A DNA stretch of 10,893 bases from JBECKQ01 sp040235375 (lineage in GTDB: Bacteria > Planctomycetota > Phycisphaerae > UBA1845). Under the pieces are notes generated by a model, which searched no databases, was not told where the DNA came from, and was given only the letters and a program-made list of their open reading frames with translations. The translations under genes were made by a program, and so were the position numbers. Where the stretch lies: contig JBECKQ010000439.1 of the NCBI GenBank assembly GCA_040235375.1, positions 1 to 10,893 of the forward strand. The letters run 5' to 3'. Shown in pieces: positions 1 to 6,641 of the stretch (position 1 is its first letter; every line of letters starts with the position of its first letter).

Positions 1-5
1 CTTGC

Positions 6-27
6 GGGCACCCCGCGGGGCGTGCCC
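6..27. repeat. GC-rich hairpin at the left edge
   Basis: GGGCAC at 6-11 pairs with GTGCCC at 22-27, and the loop holds the palindrome CCCGCGGG (12-19), so the stem could extend further. It lies about 145 bases before the first gene and has no T-tract on either strand. It could be the terminator of a gene outside the window or simply a GC-rich palindrome; the sequence does not decide. Confidence 0.35.
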
Positions 28-171
28 ACGCCTCGGCGCTCACGCCCGGCCGGCTAACGGACTGGCACAATAGGCGCGGGGATCGTCACGCAGGCGAGCG
101 CCCTTCAGACCCGGGCTCGTCAACGACTCCGCGTCAGTTGAAGCACTGATCAATCGAATAAGGAAGCGTCG

Positions 172-1377
172 ATGCCCCCCTCGCCATCTGGCTTTCTGAT
201 GAGCCACGTAGGTCCGTTTCTGAACCTTTTCGTTTGCGTGGTGATCGTCGGTTTCAACGTCGCATTTGGCGGCCCGCTCCGCAAGGCGTGCGCCGAGCGA
301 GGAAACCAGCAGAGGTGGGCCCTGCTTCCCTGGCTGCTGCAATGGTGGACCTGGGCCTGGGTGTTCTGGCTGCTGATCTACATCGTGCGCCTCGCCGCCA
401 GCTGGAACCGCTGGGATCACGAGACGGTGCTTGGGGCACTGTTCGTGCTGAGCGATTTGAACTCCGTCTGCCTGATCATGATGACCGTGGCACTGAGCCG
501 CGGCGAATCGGTGAGCCTGCACTATTACCGCGCCGTGGCCCTTCTGTTGCTCTTGGCCATCGCCGTGTGGGATCTCCTGCTCTGGCTGTGTGGCTTGGCC
601 CTCACGGAGGGCGACACCCCCGGCCTGTTCCTGCAGGTCTGGTCCGCGGCGCTGTCGGTGACCGCCCCGCTGGTCATGGGCCGGCTGTTCGTTCAGCGCT
701 ACGCCACACAAAGCATCTGGTGGATCGGCCTTTTCTATGGCCTGACCCAGGTGTTCGCCTACGGCGCGTTGCTGCTGCCGGACGGCCGCGTGGCCACGGT
801 CACGACAGCGCAGCCGGTCACGTTCATGCCCGACAGCCGCGGGTTCGTCAGAACGGAGGTAACTGAGTCCGGTCGCTATCAACACCAGCTGCTCCGGAGC
901 GATGGACGGCGTGAGATGAACGGCACGATCGCCCGGCAATTGATGGATGCGTTCCACGGAAAGCTGGATCCGATCACAGGGATGCGCATATACCTGCAGC
1001 TGTGCTTCGACGAGATCCTGTTCGCCCTTCTGGCCCTGCTGAAGCTCATCTACGGGGCGCAGATGCTGGCCACGTTGCGGATCGCCCCGGCAAACATGGA
1101 GCAACTCCTACGCTCGTGCGACCGGCCGACCGGGGCCTCACTGGTGGAGAAATGGAAGGCGTTCTATTGGCCGTTGATCGTGCTGTCGCTTCTCGTGGCG
1201 TTCTTTGTCGTCGCCTTGTATGGCATGGGTGTGCTGGTCATGCTGGCAAGCATCGCCGCGCCGCTTTCTGCCGTGCTGACGCTGACCAAGAAGGGGCGGT
1301 CACTCGTTTCGCGGTTCGTGCGCGAGCAGGCCGGCAGCATCTTCGTGCCGCTGAGTGGCCAAGGGCGGAGAGAGTAA
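172..1377 (+). CDS. polytopic membrane protein of unknown function
   Basis: I do not recognise the family. The 401-residue protein is strongly hydrophobic. Likely membrane segments are at about residues 14-34, 52-75, 85-107, 118-142, 152-170, 181-202, 276-302 and one or two within 331-371. Between the sixth and seventh lies a polar stretch (about 203-275) that probably forms a soluble domain on one side of the membrane. A Trp-rich patch (WLLQWWTWAWVFW) falls in the second segment. The start at 172 is backed by AAGGAAG at 160-166, five bases upstream; the in-frame ATG at 199 has no such site. No catalytic motif or transporter signature is visible. The next gene is convergent, so this one appears to be transcribed alone from the roughly 170-base leader. 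Third codon positions are mostly G/C, as expected for a resident gene. Confidence 0.85.
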   Translation: MPPSPSGFLMSHVGPFLNLFVCVVIVGFNVAFGGPLRKACAERGNQQRWALLPWLLQWWTWAWVFWLLIYIVRLAASWNRWDHETVLGALFVLSDLNSVCLIMMTVALSRGESVSLHYYRAVALLLLLAIAVWDLLLWLCGLALTEGDTPGLFLQVWSAALSVTAPLVMGRLFVQRYATQSIWWIGLFYGLTQVFAYGALLLPDGRVATVTTAQPVTFMPDSRGFVRTEVTESGRYQHQLLRSDGRREMNGTIARQLMDAFHGKLDPITGMRIYLQLCFDEILFALLALLKLIYGAQMLATLRIAPANMEQLLRSCDRPTGASLVEKWKAFYWPLIVLSLLVAFFVVALYGMGVLVMLASIAAPLSAVLTLTKKGRSLVSRFVREQAGSIFVPLSGQGRRE

Positions 1378-1478
1378 GCCATGACCGACCGGCTTGCAGA
1401 CACGGCAGCCAGCAATCCCGGTTGACCAGTTCCGCGCAGGGCTACCTCCAGCATGATGGTATGCAATGCGGGCGGTTG

Positions 1479-2477
1479 CTACCCGCAGAGCTTGTCGCAG
1501 AGGCAGACGAAGCAGCAGAGGCCGCCGCAGAGCATCGGCCAGCACTCCTTGTCGTCCACGGCCACCGCGCCGTCTCCGCAGGGGATGCAGCAGGTCGCAT
1601 TCAACGTGACGGTTGGCGCCTGGAGGCCGACGAGTCCGCGCAAGCGGTGCTCGACGGCCTGCCAGCGGTTCTGCCGCGCTGAGGACGCACCGCCGAGGGC
1701 GCTGATCGCCCGGCGAAGCTGAGCGGCGATGTATGCCCGGGCCTCATCACGACGGACCGCGAGCTGCACGTCGGTTGCGGCGATCGCGCAGCACAGGGGG
1801 TTGTACCGCACGCCCCGATCGCCTTCGACGTCGCGGTAGGCGTCGATCACATAGACGCAGCGCCCCAACGCGTCGCCGATCGTCGCGACCGTCTCGACCG
1901 CCGTGGCCGGCTCCGTGCCCGGTGAGACCGACGCCGACGACAGGTGGCTGGCCACGACGGCATAGGCTCGGCCCGTGGGGCCGGCCGCCACGTCGAGCTC
2001 GCCAGTGCCCCACCTTTCGATCTCGGCTTGGTCGGCAAGCGCAGCGTCGAGCCGGCCCACCGGGAAGGCCAACTGCTGCAGGTCCCGGCGGGCCGCCGCG
2101 AACGTCCGCGCGTAGAACGACTGCAAGGCCCGGCTGCGCCACGAGGGCTCGTCCTGAAGGTCGTCGCCCACCTTAACCGCTACAGCGTAGCAGGACAGGG
2201 CAGCGGCCAGCCGCGTACGCCGCGCCGGCCGACGGTCGGGCGCTCGCACGGACCGCGTCCCACCCTTCACACAGTTCGACCGCGGGAACAGGGTCGGCGA
2301 GTCGGCGGCCGGCCCGAGCAGCCACCCCAACGTAGTGATGTCGTGCACCAGCAGCGGGCGGGCCTTGAGCCCATACTTGAGGGCGAGCACGCCGCAGAGA
2401 TCGCAGTACTCGGACATGTAGGACGCCGGAAGACGGCGGGTCGTGGCGTGATGCGCCGGTCGGAGCAGCCCGAACAT
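1479..2477 (-). CDS. DUF5685-like protein with a Cys-rich C-terminal tail
   Basis: The N-terminus (MFGLLRP, then YMSEYCDLCGVLALKYGLKAR at about 20-40) matches my recollection of the DUF5685 family, whose members begin MFGYxRP and carry a YCxLC motif. Two aspartate-rich motifs are visible: DDLQD at 105-109, followed by SWRSR, and DAYRD at 212-216, followed by YNPL. Such pairs occur in all-alpha isoprenoid synthases (DDxxD in prenyl transferases, DxxxD in squalene/phytoene synthases), so a related fold is possible, but no activity is established. The last 37 residues hold ten cysteines (296, 297, 300, 312, 317, 321, 322, 325, 327, 331), which might bind metal or anchor the protein to a membrane. 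The start is well supported: AGGAGGG (plus-strand 2483-2489) lies five bases before the ATG. It is divergent from the XRE regulator at 2621, and the inverted repeat at 2567-2612 lies in their shared upstream region. Overall length of 332 is plausible for the family. Confidence is high that it is coding and moderate for the family. Confidence 0.85.
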   Translation of the reverse strand: MFGLLRPAHHATTRRLPASYMSEYCDLCGVLALKYGLKARPLLVHDITTLGWLLGPAADSPTLFPRSNCVKGGTRSVRAPDRRPARRTRLAAALSCYAVAVKVGDDLQDEPSWRSRALQSFYARTFAAARRDLQQLAFPVGRLDAALADQAEIERWGTGELDVAAGPTGRAYAVVASHLSSASVSPGTEPATAVETVATIGDALGRCVYVIDAYRDVEGDRGVRYNPLCCAIAATDVQLAVRRDEARAYIAAQLRRAISALGGASSARQNRWQAVEHRLRGLVGLQAPTVTLNATCCIPCGDGAVAVDDKECWPMLCGGLCCFVCLCDKLCG

Positions 2478-2566
2478 GGGAACCCTCCTGAGCGGTTATG
2501 TGGCCGGTCCGGGCGATTTGCCGACAGCAGGGACGCCGCAACCGATGAAGTGAGGCGGCCGGACAG

Positions 2567-2612
2567 ATCACACTCATCGTGTGTAGAGCATCGTACCACC
2601 TATGAGTGTGAT
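2567..2612. promoter_or_regulatory. perfect 11-bp inverted repeat, likely operator
   Basis: ATCACACTCAT (2567-2577) and ATGAGTGTGAT (2602-2612) are exact reverse complements separated by 24 bases. Outside them the symmetry resumes as GGAC (2561-2564) against GTCC (2613-2616), with two extra bases on the left. The left arm also contains a smaller repeat, CACAC-N5-GTGTG (2569-2583). The right arm ends eight bases before the XRE start codon. Small XRE regulators of restriction-modification loci commonly bind symmetric sites directly upstream of their own gene, so autoregulation, possibly with control of the divergent DUF5685-like gene, is a reasonable inference. No convincing -35/-10 pair is visible on either strand. 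Confidence 0.6.
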
Positions 2613-2620
2613 GTCCAGCG

Positions 2621-2833
2621 ATGAAGATCGCCGACATCAGGGTGGATGTGGGTCGCCGGCTCCGGGAGCTGCGTGAGAGGAAGGGGTGGTCTCAGGAGGA
2701 CCTGGGGTTCGAGTCCGGCCTGCACCGCAACTACGTCGGCGGCATCGAGCGCGGCGAGCGCAACGTGGGGCTGATCAACCTCGCCAAGCTCGCCCGGGCG
2801 CTGGGCATCCGCCCCCGCGATCTGCTCCCTTGA
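2621..2833 (+). CDS. small XRE-family regulator (controller-protein-like)
   Basis: A 70-residue single-domain helix-turn-helix protein. VGRRLRELRERKGWSQEDLG (residues 10-29) contains the first helix and the start of the HTH. The recognition region ESGLHRNYVGGIERGERN (31-48) and the closing NLAKLARALGIRPRDLL (53-69) are classic for the family. Length and sequence resemble controller (C) proteins of type II restriction-modification systems, which time expression of methylase and nuclease. No ribosome binding site is obvious; an in-frame TGA at 2609-2611 makes the ATG at 2621 the first usable start. The inverted repeat just upstream is the likely operator. No intact methylase follows directly: the nearest RM-type genes are 4 kb downstream and broken. 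It may therefore be an orphan regulator, or it may serve the divergent gene. It could equally be a general XRE repressor. Confidence 0.88.
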   Translation: MKIADIRVDVGRRLRELRERKGWSQEDLGFESGLHRNYVGGIERGERNVGLINLAKLARALGIRPRDLLP

Positions 2834-3159
2834 GCACGGCGCGTCCGCGGTCCATCCAGGCCGCCATGGCGGTCCATTCACGTCCGGGGCTCGGCGCGCA
2901 ATGGCCAATTCGGATCCAGGTTCGGCAGGCTTCTATTACGCTCTCGCGCTCGCCGAATGAGGTGCCTTGCCGCGCACCTCAACGCAATCAAGGCATCCGG
3001 CTGTCGGCAGACGGTCGATGCGCCCGTCGAGACGGGGCGCACTCTGCGCGGCTCCAGCGTCCCGGCGGCTCCGGATGTGCCTCTTTTCTTCAAGCCGCCG
3101 CTCGAGATCTGCGCCGGCTCAGTCATGAAGCGCGGTCGGCCGATCGCCGGGTGGCGCCC
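2834..3159 (+). other. 326-base stretch with only weak coding signals
   Basis: No recognised gene lies here. It contains the palindrome CCGCCATGGCGG (2861-2872) and the direct repeat GCGGTCCAT at 2847-2855 and 2869-2877. A 19-codon frame (2901-2960) ends in ATGA, overlapping the ATG of a 68-codon frame (2957-3163, plus strand, running three bases past this stretch). The latter has mostly G/C at third positions, but it has no clear ribosome binding site or recognisable motif and collides with the zinc-ribbon gene at its end. It may be the remnant of a lost gene. I do not call it a CDS. Confidence 0.3.
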
Positions 3160-3300
3160 CTAATCCACCCTGTCGAACTCGGTTGCGTCGCACTTCGGGC
3201 AGGGCGGCAGCGTGTCCGATTCGTCGTCGAGCGTCACGGTGGTGCCGCACTTGCGGCATCGATGGGTTCCCTGGCCGGGTTTCTCGCCGGTTGTGGGCAT
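3160..3300 (-). CDS. 46-residue zinc-ribbon protein
   Basis: A short gene: MPTTGEKPGQGTHRCRKCGT at residues 1-20, then TVTLDDESDTLPPCPKC and ending EFDRVD. Two CxxC knuckles (C15/C18 and C34/C37) separated by 15 residues form a rubredoxin-type zinc ribbon that should bind one zinc ion. The TLDDxSDxLPPCPKC spacing is familiar from small bacterial zinc-ribbon proteins of unknown role. AAGGAG (plus-strand 3308-3313) sits seven bases before the ATG, an excellent ribosome binding site that fixes the start. Upstream on the same strand a perfect TTGACA is visible in the 3380-3410 region, but no good -10 follows it. The gene stands alone between the XRE regulator and the HU-like gene, both on the other strand. 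It could be a housekeeping small protein or an accessory of the island; the sequence does not say. Confidence 0.85.
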   Translation of the reverse strand: MPTTGEKPGQGTHRCRKCGTTVTLDDESDTLPPCPKCDATEFDRVD

Positions 3301-3632
3301 GAGCATTCTCCTTGTTCAACAGGCGCAACGTATTGTCCGCTGAAGGCCGGGCATCTTCGGCCACCAGACCACGGACAGCAAGCCCCTGCCACCCTGTCAA
3401 GCAAGTTCCTCTGTGGCATTCCGGAGAGCGGGCGAGATGGACCGAGCCCGATTTTCCGCGGAATCGTGATTAAGAGCTGCGCGGTTCCTGCGTAGTAGCT
3501 ATTGAGGATTGACCATAGGCTGGTTTAACTAGATCCAGCCTATGGAACAATCGATTCCAGCATGTGGAGTTGCCATATCAAGCTGCTGGATACTGCCAGT
3601 CCACAGGCTGTTAACATACGGAGTGCGGTCTG
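3301..3632. other. 332-base intergenic region between divergent genes
   Basis: Leader of both the zinc-ribbon gene (leftward) and the HU-like gene (rightward). I see no gene in it. It holds a 10-bp palindrome TTCCGCGGAA (3454-3463), the strong hairpin at 3513-3545 and a partial second copy of the hairpin's left arm at 3601-3615. The part from about 3465 to 3632 is visibly richer in A/T than its surroundings, as expected of a promoter region. Confidence 0.5.
3513..3545. repeat. perfect 11-bp hairpin upstream of the HU-like gene
   Basis: CCATAGGCTGG (3513-3523) and CCAGCCTATGG (3535-3545) are exact reverse complements around an 11-base A/T-rich loop. ATTG on the left and CAAT on the right extend the symmetry with a one-base offset. 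No T-run follows on either strand, so a simple intrinsic terminator is unlikely. A degenerate copy of the left arm and loop, CCACAGGCTG-TTAAC, appears at 3601-3615, only 18 bases before the HU-like start. Two copies in one leader suggest a protein-binding site; a mobile-element end is the alternative. Confidence 0.55.
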
Positions 3633-4337
3633 GTGAGCATACGCTACTATCTGACGGGCAACCCGCTCAAGCCGGAGGCGCAGCGGGCTGTGCTGCTCAC
3701 CGGCGATCGAGCGTCGTTCGACGCGTTTCTGGACCATTGCGAGGCCGCCTCGACCGTCGGCCGGGCGGACGCCCTGGCGGTCGTGCACATGATGGCCGCC
3801 TGGGTCGAGCAGCACGCCGGGGATGCCCGCGAGGTTGACTTCGGCCCGCTGGGCCAGACCCGCCTGGGCATGGCCGGCAGCTTCGATCCCGACGCTGCGT
3901 CCGTCCGTCCGGACGAGTGGCGTCTGACCATCGGCTGGCGGGTCGCCCCGCGGTTGCAGCGGCGCGTCGACCAGGCGGCGAAGAAGGCCGGCCTCGACCG
4001 CCGCCCGCAGCCGAACCGCAACCCGAATGTTGTGCAGGTGACGGACGGGATGACGCATACGCGTGACGCGTACACGCCCGGCGGCCTGCTGGAGCTGCTC
4101 GGCTGGCGCCTGAAGTTCGACGCGTCACAACCCGACGAGGGCGTCTTCTTCCGCCCCGAGCCCGGCGGCGCCGAGGTGCGTGCCGACAACTACCTGGACG
4201 TCTTCCCCAAGAAGATCCTCGCCGTGGTCCCGGCCGCGCTGACCGGCCCGCAACGCCTGCTCATCCGCCGCCGCACGCGCCCGACGCAGGCGGAGCCGAT
4301 GCAGTTTGCGTGTGAGAAGGTGCTTGAGCCAACGTGA
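3633..4337 (+). CDS. HU-like DNA-binding protein with C-terminal DUF4469 domain
   Basis: 234 residues. The N-terminal half (MSIRYYLTGNPLKPE, then GRADALAVVHMMAAWVEQH at about 43-61, VDFGPLGQTRLGMAGSFD at 68-85 and WRLTIGWRVAP at 96-106) matches the HU-like DNA-binding domain common in Bacteroidota. The C-terminal half opens with TPGGLLELLGWRLKFD (148-163), continues DEGVFFRPEPGG and closes with KKILAVVPAALTGPQRLLIR. This is the pattern of the Ig-like DUF4469 domain that accompanies such proteins. The protein is expected to bind DNA in the nucleoid; its specific role is unknown. The start is a GTG, supported by GGAG at 3620-3623 nine bases upstream. The OLD nuclease gene follows 166 bases downstream on the same strand. 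The family is, to my knowledge, mainly from Bacteroidota, so a copy in planctomycete-like DNA suggests transfer, although its codon use looks locally adapted. Confidence 0.82.
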   Translation: MSIRYYLTGNPLKPEAQRAVLLTGDRASFDAFLDHCEAASTVGRADALAVVHMMAAWVEQHAGDAREVDFGPLGQTRLGMAGSFDPDAASVRPDEWRLTIGWRVAPRLQRRVDQAAKKAGLDRRPQPNRNPNVVQVTDGMTHTRDAYTPGGLLELLGWRLKFDASQPDEGVFFRPEPGGAEVRADNYLDVFPKKILAVVPAALTGPQRLLIRRRTRPTQAEPMQFACEKVLEPT

Positions 4338-4350
4338 TTTCTGTTATGAT
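4324..4350 (+). promoter_or_regulatory. candidate promoter for the OLD nuclease gene
   Basis: TTGAGC (4324-4329) and TATGAT (4345-4350) are separated by 15 bases, which is short, but the -10 is preceded by TGT in the extended -10 position (4342-4344). The -35 lies inside the last codons of the HU-like gene, whose stop is at 4335-4337. Transcription from here would leave a leader of nearly 150 bases before the OLD start codon. The call rests on motif match only. Confidence 0.35.
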
Positions 4351-4503
4351 CCGCCCAGGACGATTACAGATGATTCCCTTCGTTAGGGGCAGGTGCCTCC
4401 AGACAGATACGACAGCCTACTTTGCGGTCCGTGTGCCGCAACACTTCGTGGCAGCAGCCGGCACGACTGGAGTGGTCCGCCTGCTTCGAGTGGGAGCAAC
4501 TCC

Positions 4504-6570
4504 ATGCGTATGAAGAAACTGTGCATCAAGAAGTTCCGTTCCTGCAAGGACGTTGAACTCGACCTCGCGACCGGGCACGCTGACGCCGGGGACGACGTTG
4601 GCGTAGCCGGAACGGTGCATGCCCTGGTCGGCGCCAACAACGCCGGGAAGTCCGCGATCCTGCGCGCGCTCGACTTCCTCTTCAATCCCTCGACGAAGAA
4701 AATCGACGAAGAGTCGTTCTGGAACAAGGACACGGCCATTCAGATCAGGGTAGAAGCCCTCTTCGAGGAGTTGACTGCTGCCGAGTCGGAAAGGCTGGAC
4801 GTGTATCTGCGCCCGGACGGTTCGTTTTTGTTTGCCCGGACGGCGGCGGTTGCTGGCGAGCCGGGTGAGGATGAAGCGGACCAGGACACGGGCGACGACT
4901 TGGTAATCAGCGTCGGGCAGGAATACTGCAAGCCACAGCCGAAGTACGATTGGCTTGTCGAAGATCGAATCAACGGAAAGGCCATTGACGAGTGGTGGAA
5001 GGCGAGGGGCCAACTGGTTGCCGGCGACAAGTCCTTTGCGGAGTTTGTAGGCAACACCAAGCCCAAGGTGGGCGAGTGGAAGGCGAAGGCGCAAGAGTTC
5101 GTTCAGCAGCATCTTGGCCCGGCGGACTTCGAAGACGCTTGGGAGCCCAACCCACGCGGCTTCCCGAACGTCCTCAAGGCCGCCTTGCCGATCTTCGAGC
5201 TCATACCGGCCGTGCGGGACGTGTCGGACGAATCGAAGGTGCACAAAACGAACCCGTTTGGCCGGCTCATTGGGCGGATCGAGCAGACGATGGACCCGGC
5301 CGTCCGCACAAAACTCGACGCGGCTTTGCGCGGGACTGCACGCTGCCTGAACCGCGAAGGTGGCGAGGAACGGCTCCCGCAGGTCGTTCAGACCGAGAAG
5401 AAGCTCGGCGAGTTGCTCAGCGAGATGATGCCTGCGGACTTCGAGATCGAGTTCCAGCCGCCGACGCTGCGGACCGTCCTCGGCACGCCTCGGATCTTCA
5501 TCGATGACGGATTTCGCACCAGCGTCGAGAACAAAGGACACGGTTTGCAGCGTGCGGTCATCTTCTCCATCCTGCGTGCCTACGCCGACGTGGTCGCCCA
5601 GCGGCCGGACGAAGAACGCCGCGTGCTGATTCTTGGCATCGAAGAACCCGAGCTGTACATGCACCCCACCGCACTGCGGACGATCCGGCGAATGGTGCGG
5701 GACATCGGCAATGCCGGCGACCAGGTCGTGTTCTCAACCCATGCGCCGCTGCTCGTCGATGTCGAGTACTTCGACGAGATTGTGCGTGTGGAACGCGAGT
5801 CCGCCCATCCTCCAATATCCGGGGTGCCTGCGGAAACCACCGTCAGGCAGCTCCCGATGGTGCGCATGATCGACGATCTTCTCGCGCGCCATCCGAAGCT
5901 CGCCGGCAGTCTAAGCGCCGCATCGATGCGTGATCGCTACAGCCACGCCTACACACCGACGCGGAACGAGGGCTTCTTTGCCAAGCGCGTCATCCTGGTG
6001 GAAGGGCAGACGGAGAGCTACTCGCTGCCCATCTACGCCCAGGCGCTGAGGCACAACTTCGACCGCGTGGGCGTCTCGGTGATTGAGTGCGGCGGCAAGG
6101 ACCAGATCGACCGCCTGTATCGCGTTTTCAACGAGCTGGGGATTCCATGCTACGTGCTGTTCGACTACGACAAGAGCAACCCCGACAAGGACGCCGTGCA
6201 AGCATCCCGCGATATCCTCCAGTTCCTTGGAGAGACCGTTGAGGACATAGCCAAGGCCCACGTCGCCGGCCGATTCGCCTGCTTTGCAGAGACTTGGGAG
6301 CGCGATTTGAAGCCAGAGATTCCGGATTACGACGCCGTAGTGGCCGAGGCTCGGAAACAACTCGGCCTGCGTGGCGATGTCGGCAAGCCGTTGATCGCGC
6401 GGTACATTGCGCGAAAGCTCACCGCCGCCGAACCCCCGGTCATACCGCCTACGGTCAAGGCGATCATCGAGAAGGCGATCGCGGTTACCTGCCTCGGAAC
6501 CTGCTTGCACGCGACGACGCCGGCGGCAGACGCCGAATCTGGCACGGCGACGCCGTCATCTGGTGAATGA
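4504..6570 (+). CDS. OLD-family ATP-dependent endonuclease (ABC ATPase + TOPRIM)
   Basis: 688 residues from this start. The N-terminal ATPase has Walker A GANNAGKS at 43-50, a signature-like ENKGHGLQR at 342-350, Walker B ILGIEEPELYMHP around 376-388 and the switch histidine in FSTHAP at 410-415. The C-terminal TOPRIM domain has its acidic glutamate in LVEGQTES (E500) and the paired aspartates in FDYDKSN (D554, D556). This order is that of OLD proteins: an ATPase that dimerises and controls a metal-dependent TOPRIM nuclease, often active in phage defence. The ATG at 4504 is preferred because GGGAG at 4492-4496 lies seven bases upstream. A longer in-frame reading from GTG at 4393 adds 37 residues that precede the usual first beta-strand and has a poorly spaced site. 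An acidic insertion (GEPGEDEADQDTGDD) sits near residue 125. No UvrD-like helicase follows, so this is not a Gabija (GajAB) operon as it stands. All key catalytic residues are present. Confidence 0.93.
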   Translation: MRMKKLCIKKFRSCKDVELDLATGHADAGDDVGVAGTVHALVGANNAGKSAILRALDFLFNPSTKKIDEESFWNKDTAIQIRVEALFEELTAAESERLDVYLRPDGSFLFARTAAVAGEPGEDEADQDTGDDLVISVGQEYCKPQPKYDWLVEDRINGKAIDEWWKARGQLVAGDKSFAEFVGNTKPKVGEWKAKAQEFVQQHLGPADFEDAWEPNPRGFPNVLKAALPIFELIPAVRDVSDESKVHKTNPFGRLIGRIEQTMDPAVRTKLDAALRGTARCLNREGGEERLPQVVQTEKKLGELLSEMMPADFEIEFQPPTLRTVLGTPRIFIDDGFRTSVENKGHGLQRAVIFSILRAYADVVAQRPDEERRVLILGIEEPELYMHPTALRTIRRMVRDIGNAGDQVVFSTHAPLLVDVEYFDEIVRVERESAHPPISGVPAETTVRQLPMVRMIDDLLARHPKLAGSLSAASMRDRYSHAYTPTRNEGFFAKRVILVEGQTESYSLPIYAQALRHNFDRVGVSVIECGGKDQIDRLYRVFNELGIPCYVLFDYDKSNPDKDAVQASRDILQFLGETVEDIAKAHVAGRFACFAETWERDLKPEIPDYDAVVAEARKQLGLRGDVGKPLIARYIARKLTAAEPPVIPPTVKAIIEKAIAVTCLGTCLHATTPAADAESGTATPSSGE

Positions 6571-6605
6571 GGTTGGGACTGTGCAACGCTGGCTCTGCCT
6601 CACAC

Positions 6606-6635
6606 TTGGCTCACTCGGGCAGCCTCGGATAGACT
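6606..6635 (+). promoter_or_regulatory. candidate promoter giving a leaderless transcript
   Basis: TTGGCT (6606-6611) and TAGACT (6630-6635) are separated by 18 bases. The -10 ends six bases before the ATG at 6642, so transcription would begin at or next to the start codon. No ribosome binding site precedes that ATG, which fits a leaderless mRNA. It would have driven the methyltransferase-nuclease gene and would now read into the inserted nuclease gene. Confidence 0.4.
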
Positions 6636-6641
6636 CCCGCC

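Noticed and set aside
40..1104. 354-codon frame on the minus strand
   Set aside because: It lies opposite the membrane protein gene. Its Gln/His/Arg-rich translation is the typical reverse shadow of a hydrophobic high-GC gene, whereas the plus frame has a ribosome binding site and coherent membrane segments.
1467..1487. Hairpin TGCGGG/CCCGCA at the end of the DUF5685-like gene as a terminator
   Set aside because: The stem is only 6 bp, overlaps the stop codon and coding sequence, and has no T-run on either strand.
4393..4503. N-terminal extension of the OLD protein from GTG at 4393
   Set aside because: The extra 37 residues precede the canonical first beta-strand (KKLCIKKFRSCKDVELD), and the upstream AGGGG is only three bases from the GTG. 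The ATG at 4504 has a well-spaced site.
4417..5664. 415-codon frame on the minus strand
   Set aside because: It is antisense to the OLD nuclease, whose Walker and TOPRIM motifs prove the plus strand is coding.
4504..6570. GajA of a Gabija system
   Set aside because: The domain order fits GajA, but no UvrD-like helicase gene (GajB) lies beside it; the next gene is a methyltransferase remnant.
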